From positions 1 to 64,000 of the forward strand of contig JBKCPL010000027.1 of NCBI GenBank assembly GCA_046309355.1: DNA of 64,000 nt, given 5' to 3'. Under the pieces are notes generated by a model that did no database searches, was not told where the DNA came from, and saw nothing but the letters and a program-made list of their open reading frames with translations. Source of the stretch: CAYSBE01 sp046309355. Its GTDB lineage: Bacteria; Bacteroidota; Bacteroidia; UKL13-3. Every line of letters starts with the position of its first letter. The stretch's first letter is position 1. A program made the position numbers and the translations under genes. Below, piece after piece: positions 51,595 to 60,990 of the stretch.

Positions 51595-52992
51595 TTATTC
51601 CGAGTCAATGGTCTCACGATTATCCGTGCGAACTTTACGCCTCTTTTTGGTATCGCCATACACCAAGTTAAATCCTGTACGAAAGTAAAGACTACGTGCG
51701 GTGGTAGGTGAAAACATGGTCATGACGTTATCCTGTACAAAAAACAATTGAAATGGCCCTAATTTCATTGTGGTACCAAAACCAATTCCATAATTATTAA
51801 AATCATAGAGGGAATAATTGAGCACGATTTGCCAAAAGCGACCAATCATGTGTGAGTAATTAGCTGTAAAGGCAGTATAAAAACCCGTTGGGAAATTTTG
51901 ACCCTGAAACATTACTCCTACCTTATCGCTGCGGCCCAAGGTATAATTCATCCCTGCAAAAAGCCTGGTAGGCAAAGTAGTTACAAAAGGAGACTCAGAG
52001 AATTGAGCAGCACTCAGAATATTAGTCAAACTATCCAGATAACGGTCACGTTCCTCAACGCTATTAATCTGCGTATAGGTAAACCCTTCAAACGTGCGTT
52101 CCACACTTTTCAATTCATACTTATAGGTACGGTGTTTCCAGGTTATTGACCCAAAATCAATGACTGACGCAAATAATTCGAGCTTTGTAAACGGCTGATA
52201 AGTTAAGCCGAAGTCTAAACCCCATCCACTGTTATTGGAAATTTCACTGATAAGTTTATCTGTTGACGGCATGCTACGCTCGGCATCTGTAAATGTTCTA
52301 TCACCCAACTCCGTAAGCAAAACAGGAAATCCTGAGGTAATCACAGACCCGGATGCTTTCAATGTAATGGGATATGGCACACTACTACCCGTACGGGTAC
52401 TCATAGCTAAATCATTTATACCGAAATAGGCATGACCTATAAGATACTTGAAGCGAGCGCCTACAGTAAACTTTCTGATTTCTTTGGCAATACTGAAATT
52501 GATATTAGAGTATGACAACAGCTGAAGATTGCTTCCTGAAAAGTCAACATCTTTGCCTCGCACAAAAATGCTCCCGTTGATTAAGTCCTTACTCAATGCA
52601 ATACTTGTATTAAGTGATGTACCTGCACCAATACCAACAAAAAAGCCTTTTATCGGGAAACCTATATATAGCAAATCGGTGTTGTAGGTAAAGTTTAGAC
52701 CGAAGGCGTTGCCATCTTTCATGCTCTTTTGCAAACCCGTTAAATCAAGCAAACCGCTTGTGTCAATATTATCCATCAGCATACCAGCATCCAAATTCAC
52801 CAGGTGAGCATTAAATCCCAAATTATTAACAACAGGTAAGCCTACTACTACCTGATACTCGGGTATAAATGCCGGATTCATGAAGTTCGACTGATACAAG
52901 CCCCGCATATACGGCAGAGTTGTTTCGGTTTGGGAGAATGCTGTAAAGCACGTACCGAAAATGAGTGCGTAGGTTAAGCGAAATTTTTTCAT
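51595..52992 (-). CDS. DUF5723-like outer-membrane barrel protein
   Basis: A 465-residue predicted barrel with signal peptide MKKFRLTYALIFGTCFTAFSQ. I use the ATG at 52992 rather than 53010, because AGGAGG lies 7 bases upstream of it on the coding strand, a strong Shine-Dalgarno sequence that is rare in this phylum; the upstream ATG overlaps that site. LPYMRGLYQSNFMNPAFIPEYQVVVGLP and the many alternating strands suggest the DUF5723 family. The function is not known. It is the third of three envelope genes in one operon (54702-57380, 53010-54671 and this one). Confidence 0.75.
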   Translation of the reverse strand: MKKFRLTYALIFGTCFTAFSQTETTLPYMRGLYQSNFMNPAFIPEYQVVVGLPVVNNLGFNAHLVNLDAGMLMDNIDTSGLLDLTGLQKSMKDGNAFGLNFTYNTDLLYIGFPIKGFFVGIGAGTSLNTSIALSKDLINGSIFVRGKDVDFSGSNLQLLSYSNINFSIAKEIRKFTVGARFKYLIGHAYFGINDLAMSTRTGSSVPYPITLKASGSVITSGFPVLLTELGDRTFTDAERSMPSTDKLISEISNNSGWGLDFGLTYQPFTKLELFASVIDFGSITWKHRTYKYELKSVERTFEGFTYTQINSVEERDRYLDSLTNILSAAQFSESPFVTTLPTRLFAGMNYTLGRSDKVGVMFQGQNFPTGFYTAFTANYSHMIGRFWQIVLNYSLYDFNNYGIGFGTTMKLGPFQLFFVQDNVMTMFSPTTARSLYFRTGFNLVYGDTKKRRKVRTDNRETIDSE

Positions 52993-53010
52993 ATCCGTTC
53001 CTCCTTTCAT
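52993..53010 (-). promoter_or_regulatory. Strong Shine-Dalgarno sequence before the DUF5723-like gene
   Basis: On the minus strand the bases read AAAGGAGGAACGGAT before the ATG at 52992. AGGAGG with a 7-base spacing is unusual in Bacteroidota, whose genes mostly lack such sites. It decides the start codon. Confidence 0.55.
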
Positions 53011-54671
53011 TATCGATTACCTGTTGATTGATACTGTGCATTTCCAATCATTCCCACCTTTATCGCTATTTTTTGGGTATTGTATATGCGAACAGAAGGC
53101 TTGTTATTATTGGCATCTCGTGCTGTATTGCCTTTAAATGTTGTATAGTAGTAATCACAGCCGGCATCCTGCAGGTTTTTGTAGCGCTCTTTGGTCATAT
53201 AACAAATGCTTTGCGCACTTCGCGGAATGGGGATTACGTTTCCACTGGCATCTACATCTGCCGGATCAAGTTTTAATCCTTCAACAAACAGGCTGTCTAT
53301 AATCTCAAATGAATCAATCCCATTAATAGTTTTGAGCTTACAGAAGTAAACCTGAATGAGTGCGCCAACCGGCATTGTACTGGTTGCTTCAGCAACTATA
53401 CTCATATCCTGCAACTGAGTATTCGCAAAATCAGGAAATTTAAAATTGTCACCGTGCTGAACTATGTAATCATCAATTCTCATATCGAAGGGTATTTCGA
53501 TATCGCAATATGTTTTAAGTGAACTGGTATCAAACATGAAATTACCGACAGGCACATTATTGTAATTTGCTTGTATGTCCAATACAAAACTGATTGATTT
53601 TGGGGCGCTGTTCAGAACCTGATCTATATTTGAGTTATTGCGGTCAATAACATACGAACCGATGCCTACCTGCCCCGGAGATGCTGCAAAAGGAAGTGAA
53701 AAGGTATCTTTAAGAAAATCAATAGTGATAGGTATTGGTACATCATCGTATCCACGTGCAATGAAGTTGGATATTTTACACGTGATAGGCAACCCGAAAC
53801 CATTCGAAATACGGATACGCAATCTTGGGTCATTTAGAAACAAACGTCCGCCTACCTGATTAGAAAATAAGTCTATAGATATGTTTTCGCTGGTACGTAG
53901 TAAGGTAAAATTTCCTAAATAGCCTTCCAAAAATCTGTATTTAGGTACCGAGAGGTACTGACTCATTCCAAATTTTTCACCGGCTACCATGTTAGGATTG
54001 CCGGTTACCTTCTGCACTGAAAGTGAAACACTGTAAGGCAATTTATTAGTGGTTGTGCCGCCATCTGTAAAATCAATCACATATCCTGCAAGACTTATTA
54101 CACGATTAATAGTAACAGGTGAGCTTCCCGAATAATTCAACTCGAATGAATCGGTAAGTGCTTTGCCGTTTAGCGTTATAGTAGGATAAGTCATCACAAC
54201 TTTGGTGTTGTGCTTAAAGTCGCTCGAAATGTTTAATGCCAGCGAGCCATTGCCAATTTCTAGCTTTTTAAATTGCTCGTTACCACCGACTGCAATATCT
54301 GTTACACCTGAAAAAGTCTGAGAAAAAGAACCAACAAAGTTGAAGGCAGTAGCTATGGCAGCGTCCGTTTGAACACCAAAATTTACCAGTACGGGTGGTA
54401 TATTAATAAACTGACGTTCGTCAATACTATCTCTGCTGGTATAGATAAAGGTTAGTGGTTCGGCTCCATCCTGTTTAATTAATCCGGTTTTAGAAAACTG
54501 ATCGTAGATATCCTTTAAGCCCAGTTCGTCCTGAAACAAAGGCAGGGCTATTTCAGTAGCCAGTTTTGCTCCTTTAATATCGGAAAGGGGAGCAAGTTCA
54601 TAAAAGCATCCTGAAAAGAAGGGCAACGCAGCACCAATAAGCCACACTCGCTTTTTTAAACGCATAGTCAC
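53010..54671 (-). CDS. Large lipoprotein of unknown function
   Basis: A 553-residue lipoprotein (LIGAALPFFSGCFYELAPL; Cys about residue 22). The mature part is beta-rich, with motifs such as KLATEIALPLFQDELGLKDIYDQF, the inner repeat-like FNFVGSFSQTFSGVTDIAVGGNEQFKKLEIGNGSL, and a C-terminal YKNLQDAGCDYYYTTFKGNT. I do not recognise it, although similar large lipoproteins occur next to DUF5723-like barrels. It overlaps the start of the barrel gene (TAATG). Confidence 0.72.
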   Translation of the reverse strand: MTMRLKKRVWLIGAALPFFSGCFYELAPLSDIKGAKLATEIALPLFQDELGLKDIYDQFSKTGLIKQDGAEPLTFIYTSRDSIDERQFINIPPVLVNFGVQTDAAIATAFNFVGSFSQTFSGVTDIAVGGNEQFKKLEIGNGSLALNISSDFKHNTKVVMTYPTITLNGKALTDSFELNYSGSSPVTINRVISLAGYVIDFTDGGTTTNKLPYSVSLSVQKVTGNPNMVAGEKFGMSQYLSVPKYRFLEGYLGNFTLLRTSENISIDLFSNQVGGRLFLNDPRLRIRISNGFGLPITCKISNFIARGYDDVPIPITIDFLKDTFSLPFAASPGQVGIGSYVIDRNNSNIDQVLNSAPKSISFVLDIQANYNNVPVGNFMFDTSSLKTYCDIEIPFDMRIDDYIVQHGDNFKFPDFANTQLQDMSIVAEATSTMPVGALIQVYFCKLKTINGIDSFEIIDSLFVEGLKLDPADVDASGNVIPIPRSAQSICYMTKERYKNLQDAGCDYYYTTFKGNTARDANNNKPSVRIYNTQKIAIKVGMIGNAQYQSTGNR

Positions 54672-54701
54672 GGTTTTTTTACGAATGTAAGAAAATACGT
54701 G

Positions 54702-57380
54702 TTATTTCAAACGGAAAGCATTCAAATAATTACCAGTTACCGGCACTATCAGGTAGCGAACACCGTCATTCAAAAGCATTCCTACAGTTCCCGGTGCTGA
54801 CGCATCAACCGGAAATCCATTATCTAGTGACGATCCCATGTAGGAGTTCATTGTCATACTGGCCGAATCGAATACCATGAAGTCATTCGCAGCGCTTGAT
54901 TGTTGGTAAGCATACCCCCCGGCTGTCGGTCCTGTTAATATTTTGCCGTTTAGATCATAAACAAGCATTCCTTTACCTGAATTCGCAACTAACATTGTGC
55001 CTATAAATTTAAAACTTCCACTATCCAGGTGTGCAACCTGTGACGATTGTGTAGGCATGAAATCTTCATCAAACACAAATCGTGTTACCGATTGTGTTGA
55101 ACTGTCAACAACCCATACCTGGTTTTCAGTAATTAGAAAATCTGCTCCCATAGTGGCAGCATGCTCTATGGTTGTTCCGTCCGGCTTCCAGATGCATAGT
55201 TTTTTAGTCTCTGTGGTTCCGTATAAAACGGGCTCGTTGCGTAAAACACCATGCTTTAAGTTTGCCATTTTTTCACCTGTTACTTTTGGATTCCATGAAG
55301 GGATTGCCTTACCTGTCATGTTATATCCCATGACGCGTTTATTAGTTAATGGAATAAAAAAGGCATAGAAGCTATCGTTGTAAAAATCGGTTAGCAATAA
55401 ACTACCTGAGGCTGTACCGGGCAGATATATGGGATATCCGGAAACATTCTTGCCGCTAGTATCAATCAGTGAAACACTTTTTGCTGTGTTAAACAAATAG
55501 CCCCATTTACCTGAAGGGTGATAGGTAACTGAATATGGGGTACTTAATACGGGACCAGACATTTTAGTCTTCCATTTCAATGTGCCATCAGCAGCCATAC
55601 AATACAGCATGTTCTGTACATCCTGAACAATGACATCGTATACTTGCTCAGTTTTGTTAAATACGAATACCGGTGGTGAAATTAATGTGGTATCTAATTT
55701 TATCTGCCAAAGCATTCGCTGTTTTTCTTCATACTCAGGTTGAAACTGGACAGTATATTGCGTATGAAAATATTTATCGCTTGCTGATGCAAATTGAAAA
55801 TGAACGGCTGTAAATTTTTTGTAGATAATTTCGTTTCTGCTCAGGTGACTGTGCATGGTTGTATTCACATTAGCCAGTGGAATTGAAAATGATTGAGACG
55901 TATTGATGTACATGTCCAAATTCGATGTAGGACCTGAAAGCGATTTCATTTTAGCATATAACTCATCGTTGCTTAACACATTGTTCGATTGATAAGCATC
56001 AAGTATATGCATCACAGTTTCGGGATATTTAGCCAGTACAATCACATCTTCTGCCAACGTTACATAAGGACTTGGAGTGCCACAATACACACTGCCGAAA
56101 TAATTCGGCATAAAATTACCAAACGGCCACTGGGTAATCGAGTATCCTTTGTAGACAAGCGTGGTTTGTAACGAGTCAATAAGCAGCCGTTTGCTAAATT
56201 GCTGCTGATAATTTACGAGCAGCTGAGCAGCAGCCGAGGCCGATGTTGTTTTAATAAGCGTAAAGGGGTGCTGTTGCCCAGCTAAAAGCAATGAACCTGT
56301 TATTACTTGTTTACCAATTATTGCCCTGAGATTATTTAAATCGATTTTATAGAGTGAACTTATACTGTCTTCATTTGTCTTGTAACGAGTGTAAATCCCA
56401 AGTCGTTCATGGTAATCGTCCAATTCGTTTTTAAATGACAGGAAATCACTAAATCCCATTCGCACTAGATATGCACAGTTATTGGGTACGAACTTATTTA
56501 TGTCGTCAAGCGGAACAGGATTCTGATTGCGGAATAAATCGAGAAACTGGCTCACGGTATCATCCGTTAAGCTTATGCCTTTAAAAACTAGTTCGTTTTG
56601 TTGAACAGACACGTTCAGCATACTCCAGTTTGCTAAATTTTGTAGAGGTGTAAACCATGACCATTCAGCCGGATTTCTGGAAATGCAGGCATATAACTTC
56701 TCCATCTGACGGTAATTCACATATAGCCGAAATGCTGCACTTTTATCCTCAAATGGCTGCAGCATGGCAAGTTCATCCGTTTGGCCACGAACTTTGTATC
56801 TCATTTTCCGAATGGCCGACTCTGCTAACAGGCCGGTAGTACTATAGAATACATACGACCCAGTTGCTACCACTACTCCTGTGTAATTACCCGAAGCATC
56901 TTGGAGGTCGTAAAGCTTTATGCCCTCGTATGTACGAGTTTTAATGCGGTACGAATTCCGGTAATTTAATGCGGATAACACTTCGTTCATATTAGCATTA
57001 TCAGGCAGGTGCATAGTTACCATCCATTCAAGCCGATCTCCCTGAACATGTATAGAAACGGCCATCTCTTCTTCATTTAGTGGTGTTGTTTGCAACAGGG
57101 AGTCGTACAGACCGAGAAAGTTTAACGCATCTGTGGAAGATGGGTAAGACTGCAACATTTGCCACAATTCAGTACGCTGTACTATTTCCAGACTTTCACC
57201 GAAGTTAGAAGTAATGACGACAGCAACGGCTGTTTCGGGGATAATGGCATACAATGGCTTATCATCCGGCTTTATGTACTTCGAATAAAAGTAAACTGCC
57301 AATACAATAAACAGTAAAAATGTAGCTGCAATACCTACCCAAAGCGATCTGTTCATGAATAAACTATTTTTTTTAACCAA
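54702..57380 (-). CDS. Membrane-anchored DUF3352-like protein with beta-propeller-like C-terminus
   Basis: An 892-residue protein with one N-terminal TM anchor (LWVGIAATFLLFIVLAVYFYSKYI) and the rest outside. The N-terminal half (DKPLYAIIPETAVAVVITSNFGESLEIVQRTELWQML) recalls the DUF3352 pattern seen in Bacteroidota. The C-terminal half has repeated blades such as DGTLKWKTKMSGPVLSTPYSVTY and LKHGVLRNEPVLYGTTETKKLCIWKPDGT, which resemble PQQ-like propeller repeats. No function is known to me. It heads the three-gene envelope operon and faces a divergent DUF423 gene. Confidence 0.72.
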   Translation of the reverse strand: MVKKNSLFMNRSLWVGIAATFLLFIVLAVYFYSKYIKPDDKPLYAIIPETAVAVVITSNFGESLEIVQRTELWQMLQSYPSSTDALNFLGLYDSLLQTTPLNEEEMAVSIHVQGDRLEWMVTMHLPDNANMNEVLSALNYRNSYRIKTRTYEGIKLYDLQDASGNYTGVVVATGSYVFYSTTGLLAESAIRKMRYKVRGQTDELAMLQPFEDKSAAFRLYVNYRQMEKLYACISRNPAEWSWFTPLQNLANWSMLNVSVQQNELVFKGISLTDDTVSQFLDLFRNQNPVPLDDINKFVPNNCAYLVRMGFSDFLSFKNELDDYHERLGIYTRYKTNEDSISSLYKIDLNNLRAIIGKQVITGSLLLAGQQHPFTLIKTTSASAAAQLLVNYQQQFSKRLLIDSLQTTLVYKGYSITQWPFGNFMPNYFGSVYCGTPSPYVTLAEDVIVLAKYPETVMHILDAYQSNNVLSNDELYAKMKSLSGPTSNLDMYINTSQSFSIPLANVNTTMHSHLSRNEIIYKKFTAVHFQFASASDKYFHTQYTVQFQPEYEEKQRMLWQIKLDTTLISPPVFVFNKTEQVYDVIVQDVQNMLYCMAADGTLKWKTKMSGPVLSTPYSVTYHPSGKWGYLFNTAKSVSLIDTSGKNVSGYPIYLPGTASGSLLLTDFYNDSFYAFFIPLTNKRVMGYNMTGKAIPSWNPKVTGEKMANLKHGVLRNEPVLYGTTETKKLCIWKPDGTTIEHAATMGADFLITENQVWVVDSSTQSVTRFVFDEDFMPTQSSQVAHLDSGSFKFIGTMLVANSGKGMLVYDLNGKILTGPTAGGYAYQQSSAANDFMVFDSASMTMNSYMGSSLDNGFPVDASAPGTVGMLLNDGVRYLIVPVTGNYLNAFRLK

Positions 57381-57439
57381 ATTTACTGTAATTGCGTATG
57401 TATGAAATGCATATTGTTAACATAAATCTGTTCAAAGCT

Positions 57440-57877
57440 ATGAGTAAACATACACTTCAAAAACAAATGATCAGAGCCGGGGCAGCCATACTTTCTGCTT
57501 CGATTGCATTGGGTGCTATTGGCACACATTTTATTCAACGTTTCATCCCTGTCGACCATATGAATACTTACAAAACCGGCATTGAATACATGATGATTCA
57601 TGGCCTTGGAATACTACTGATTGCCTCATTGCTGCGCAGATTGCATGAATCAACATCACGAAACGTATTTTTTATGTTTATAGCGGGCATTGTTATCTTC
57701 ACTGGCACACTCATACTGCTTTCAACCCGATCACTATGGATTGGCGATGCCATTTCTTGGTTAGGAATGATTACCCCGGTAGGTGGGGCTCTTATGATTG
57801 GCGGATGGGCACTACTCGCCATGAAAGGGTATAAAAAACCAACACAATTTCAGGATGGAACTACCGAACGCCTGTAA
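57440..57877 (+). CDS. DUF423 (YgdD-like) small membrane protein
   Basis: A 145-residue inner-membrane protein with four hydrophobic helices. GAIGTHFIQRFIPVDHMNTYKTGIEYMMIHGLGILLIAS and WLGMITPVGGALMIGGWALLAM are the family landmarks. I place the start at 57440 (MSKHTLQKQMIRAG); the frame is open from 57392, but the extension is not typical. Function unknown. It is 9 bp upstream of the exonuclease gene. Confidence 0.85.
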   Translation: MSKHTLQKQMIRAGAAILSASIALGAIGTHFIQRFIPVDHMNTYKTGIEYMMIHGLGILLIASLLRRLHESTSRNVFFMFIAGIVIFTGTLILLSTRSLWIGDAISWLGMITPVGGALMIGGWALLAMKGYKKPTQFQDGTTERL

Positions 57878-57886
57878 TCACTTAAC

Positions 57887-58654
57887 ATGAACCTAAACCT
57901 TAAACGCCCTCTTATTATTTTCGATCTTGAAACAACCGGAATTAGCATTCAAACTGATCGTATCATTGAGATATCATATATAAAACTGATGCCTGAAGGC
58001 ACACAGATTACATATACTCAACGCTTAAATCCACAAATGCCCATACCTCCTCAAGCCACAGCTATACATGGCATTACTGACAGTGATGTGTCTGACAAAC
58101 CAGGATTTAAAGACATTGCACAGCAATTGGCTAAAGACTTTGAAGGGTGTGACGTAGGAGGCTATAACTCTAATAAATTTGATTTTCCAATGCTGGTTGA
58201 AGAGTTTTTACGTTCAGGAATTGAGTTTGATACAGAAAACAGAAAGTTTATAGATGCACAGCGAATATTTCATTTGATGGAACAGCGAACACTATCAGCT
58301 GCATACAAATTCTATTGCAATAAGGAACTCTTACAGGCGCATAGTGCCGAGGCCGACACCCGTGCAACTCTTGAAATATTGATGGCGCAGCTCGACCGAT
58401 ATCCGCAATTGAAAAACGACATTGATTTCCTGCACGAATTTTCAGGCCAGTCAAATAATGTAGATTTAGCAGGCCGTCTTATACGAAATGATAAACAAGA
58501 GGTAGTATTTAACTTTGGTAAGCATCGCCATAAGAAGGTAATGGATATATTCAAGGTAGAACCCAGCTACTATAAGTGGATGATGGATGGAGATTTTTCA
58601 CTCGATACCAAGCGAAAAATTACAGCATTATATATTCAGGCAAACGTCAAATAA
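57887..58654 (+). CDS. DnaQ-like 3'-5' exonuclease
   Basis: A 255-residue DEDD-superfamily exonuclease. Exo I is FDLETTGI with Asp13 and Glu15; Exo II GGYNSNKFDFPML has the second Asp; Exo III falls in HSAEADTRAT with the catalytic His and Asp. The C-terminal VVFNFGKHRHKKVMDIFKVEPSYYKWMMDGDF is a separate small domain (DUF3820-like) often joined to such exonucleases. It is not part of a polymerase gene. Likely roles are DNA repair or proofreading. Confidence 0.9.
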   Translation: MNLNLKRPLIIFDLETTGISIQTDRIIEISYIKLMPEGTQITYTQRLNPQMPIPPQATAIHGITDSDVSDKPGFKDIAQQLAKDFEGCDVGGYNSNKFDFPMLVEEFLRSGIEFDTENRKFIDAQRIFHLMEQRTLSAAYKFYCNKELLQAHSAEADTRATLEILMAQLDRYPQLKNDIDFLHEFSGQSNNVDLAGRLIRNDKQEVVFNFGKHRHKKVMDIFKVEPSYYKWMMDGDFSLDTKRKITALYIQANVK

Positions 58655-58656
58655 AT

Positions 58657-60072
58657 TTATTTGCCTGCACCTTTTACTATGGTTAGTACAGTGTAAATCA
58701 TAATTCTGAAGTCTACTGCCAGCGACATGTTTTCAATATAAAGTATATCAAACTTAAGTCGCTCAACCATTTGCTCTACATTTTCGGCATAGCCATACTT
58801 AACCATTCCCCACGAAGTTATTCCGGGCTTTACCCTGAGCAATTGCTTATAGTAGGGCGCAGTCTGCACAATCTGGTCTATATAAAATTTACGCTCGGGT
58901 CTTGGGCCTACCAGAGACATATCGCCTTTAAGCACATTATAAAACTGGGGGATTTCATCGAGTCGGTATTTACGCAATACTTTGCCAATGGATGTAATAC
59001 GCCTATCATTCTTTGATGAAAGTGCTGGACCAGCATCTTCTGCGTTAACATACATCGACCTGAATTTATAGATATGAAAAGGCTTGCCTTTTTTACCTAT
59101 GCGTATTTGCTTAAAAAATACAGGCCCGGCTGATGACCGCTTTACAGCTATGCTCAACGCTAAATAAAGCGGAGAAAGCAAAACGAGAACTGTAGCAGAA
59201 ACGACAATATCAAGTAGCCGTTTAATTACCTGCTGCCATTTAGCCATCATTTCATGTTTTACTTCTATAAGGGCAATACCCACGATGTTCTCTAATTTAA
59301 CTGTACCCGAAACAACATCATAGGTGTCGGGTATTATCTTTAGCACTACAGGTTCTCCTTCGAGCAGATTAGTCACCTGTATAATTTCGCTGTGTCGGCC
59401 GCTGTCAATGGCTATGATGACTTCTTCAACTTCGAGGGTGTGAATTATTTCCGGCAATTGATCATAAGTACCCAGGTATTCAATATCGGTATGTGAAGAC
59501 GCAGATAAGGTTGTGCCTACATAACCTTTAATTAAGTAACCAGAAGGGAATGCCTCATTCATTATATCATGATACAACTTAGTGGCATTTTCACAATTTC
59601 CCGCAATAATTGTATTGAAGCCTATTTTACGTTTGCTGATAAGCTTTTTAATGTATGTAACAAAAGCAATGCGAGAAATCACGGTTGCCCCATACTGAAG
59701 AGAGAATAAGGTAAAAGCAGTATAGTAATAATCCGTATATCTGGCCACTTCATCATCAAGAAGCAAGGAGAAAAACAATATGATTACACCAATCAGTGTA
59801 ACACTAAACGTTGTATGCAGCTCTTTCAGGCGTGACTTGCGCCACACATCGCTGTAAAATCCGGTGAGGTAATAAATCAGAATCCAAAAAAGCGGCACGT
59901 AAAACAACCCCAGATAAAAGTTTTGGCCGGTTTCAAATGCAATGCTGTATCCAAACTTATAAGGTTCAATAAAATACTTTCGGTATAAAAAAAATGCAAA
60001 CCACGCACCCATTGCCGACATGTAATCGAGCATTACGTAATATAAGGTATGTATTCTTTTCAAACGTTTCAT
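58657..60072 (-). CDS. Polyprenyl glycosylphosphotransferase (WcaJ-like)
   Basis: Starts polysaccharide assembly by putting a sugar-1-phosphate on a lipid carrier. The 471-residue protein has five TM segments in the first 290 residues, a CoA-binding-like domain (IIAGNCENATKLYHDIM), and the C-terminal catalytic domain with RLLDIVVSATVLVLLSPLYLALSIAVKRSSAGPVFFKQIRIGKKGKPF, YKFRSMYVNAED, LRKYRLDEIPQFYNVLKGDMSLVGPRPE and VKPGITSWGM. No further glycosyltransferase genes adjoin it, so the rest of the pathway is elsewhere. It is one base from the lipoprotein gene. Confidence 0.92.
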   Translation of the reverse strand: MKRLKRIHTLYYVMLDYMSAMGAWFAFFLYRKYFIEPYKFGYSIAFETGQNFYLGLFYVPLFWILIYYLTGFYSDVWRKSRLKELHTTFSVTLIGVIILFFSLLLDDEVARYTDYYYTAFTLFSLQYGATVISRIAFVTYIKKLISKRKIGFNTIIAGNCENATKLYHDIMNEAFPSGYLIKGYVGTTLSASSHTDIEYLGTYDQLPEIIHTLEVEEVIIAIDSGRHSEIIQVTNLLEGEPVVLKIIPDTYDVVSGTVKLENIVGIALIEVKHEMMAKWQQVIKRLLDIVVSATVLVLLSPLYLALSIAVKRSSAGPVFFKQIRIGKKGKPFHIYKFRSMYVNAEDAGPALSSKNDRRITSIGKVLRKYRLDEIPQFYNVLKGDMSLVGPRPERKFYIDQIVQTAPYYKQLLRVKPGITSWGMVKYGYAENVEQMVERLKFDILYIENMSLAVDFRIMIYTVLTIVKGAGK

Positions 60073-60963
60073 TTAATACACAATCTTAATATTATCGAGG
60101 TATATATCGGCTTGCTGATTGGCGTCCTTAAATAAACCGATATAAAACTTATACAATGTATTGGATGGCTTACCGGCAGTCTCTTGATTGAGCGCAAGGT
60201 ATACTTTCCTCCACTCGCCTTCCGTGTTAAACAAACGTATAACTTCGTTCGGCTGACTGGATGATTGTCCGGGTTCGAAGTAATAATAACCGAGAATTAG
60301 CGGCACATTACTCTTATAATCCATTTCCAGAAAAACTGGCTGGTTCATACCCGGTAAATTAAAGTTTTCTGTAGTAAACAGCTGAAAGGACTGAGTGCCC
60401 GGAGTGAGTTCTACTTTACCTGAGTTTTTTCCAGCTTCAAGGGCCTGCGTACCACTTACACGCAAAACAGTATCGCCAGCGCGTGAATAAAGCGGATTGA
60501 GCGTAAAACGAAATCCAACTTTATCGAAATCTTCAATGAGCGGAAATACACATGAACTGCGGTATGTAAATTCAGGTTTTACGGTATCAACTGTATTTTC
60601 TTTTAAATCTTTGGTTATTCTGTAGGTTTGAAACATAGGATAAGGTATTCGCTCTTCCAGCTGTCCCGAGTAAACAACCCCTGCTTCTATATTCAGATTC
60701 ACTTTACCGCTTCGGGGAATGGGTATAGTTGCAGGTATTCGGTAAATTCCCAGCAACACACCTTCATCATACACCCAAACATCTGGGATGCGGTGAAATG
60801 CATCACCTTGAGATCCATCTGAATTCGTAGACGTGCTTACTGAAGGTATATGAATGTATGACGGAACGGTTACGGGTGTTGTATCTTCCAGAACTTCACA
60901 TGCTGAAAGCCCTAGTAGGCAGGACAACCCAAGAAAATACCTGTATGTATGCATCGATTGCAA
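60073..60963 (-). CDS. Lipoprotein of unknown function upstream of the glycosylphosphotransferase
   Basis: A 296-residue lipoprotein (LSCLLGLSACEVLED; Cys about residue 22). The mature part holds beta-rich segments (VPSYIHIPSVSTST, YPMFQTYRITKDLKENTVD, ADIYLDNIKIVY); the last resembles the end of a jelly-roll such as found in carbohydrate-binding modules. I recall similar proteins in Bacteroidota but no function. It is next to the WcaJ-like gene, which could make it a polysaccharide-related protein. Confidence 0.75.
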   Translation of the reverse strand: MQSMHTYRYFLGLSCLLGLSACEVLEDTTPVTVPSYIHIPSVSTSTNSDGSQGDAFHRIPDVWVYDEGVLLGIYRIPATIPIPRSGKVNLNIEAGVVYSGQLEERIPYPMFQTYRITKDLKENTVDTVKPEFTYRSSCVFPLIEDFDKVGFRFTLNPLYSRAGDTVLRVSGTQALEAGKNSGKVELTPGTQSFQLFTTENFNLPGMNQPVFLEMDYKSNVPLILGYYYFEPGQSSSQPNEVIRLFNTEGEWRKVYLALNQETAGKPSNTLYKFYIGLFKDANQQADIYLDNIKIVY

Positions 60964-60990
60964 ATGTACCGAATTAGTCGGTAGGTTGAT

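Noticed and set aside
57392..57440. Longer N-terminus for the DUF423 gene
   Set aside because: The extra 16 residues are unlike family N-termini, and the internal ATG gives a normal first helix.
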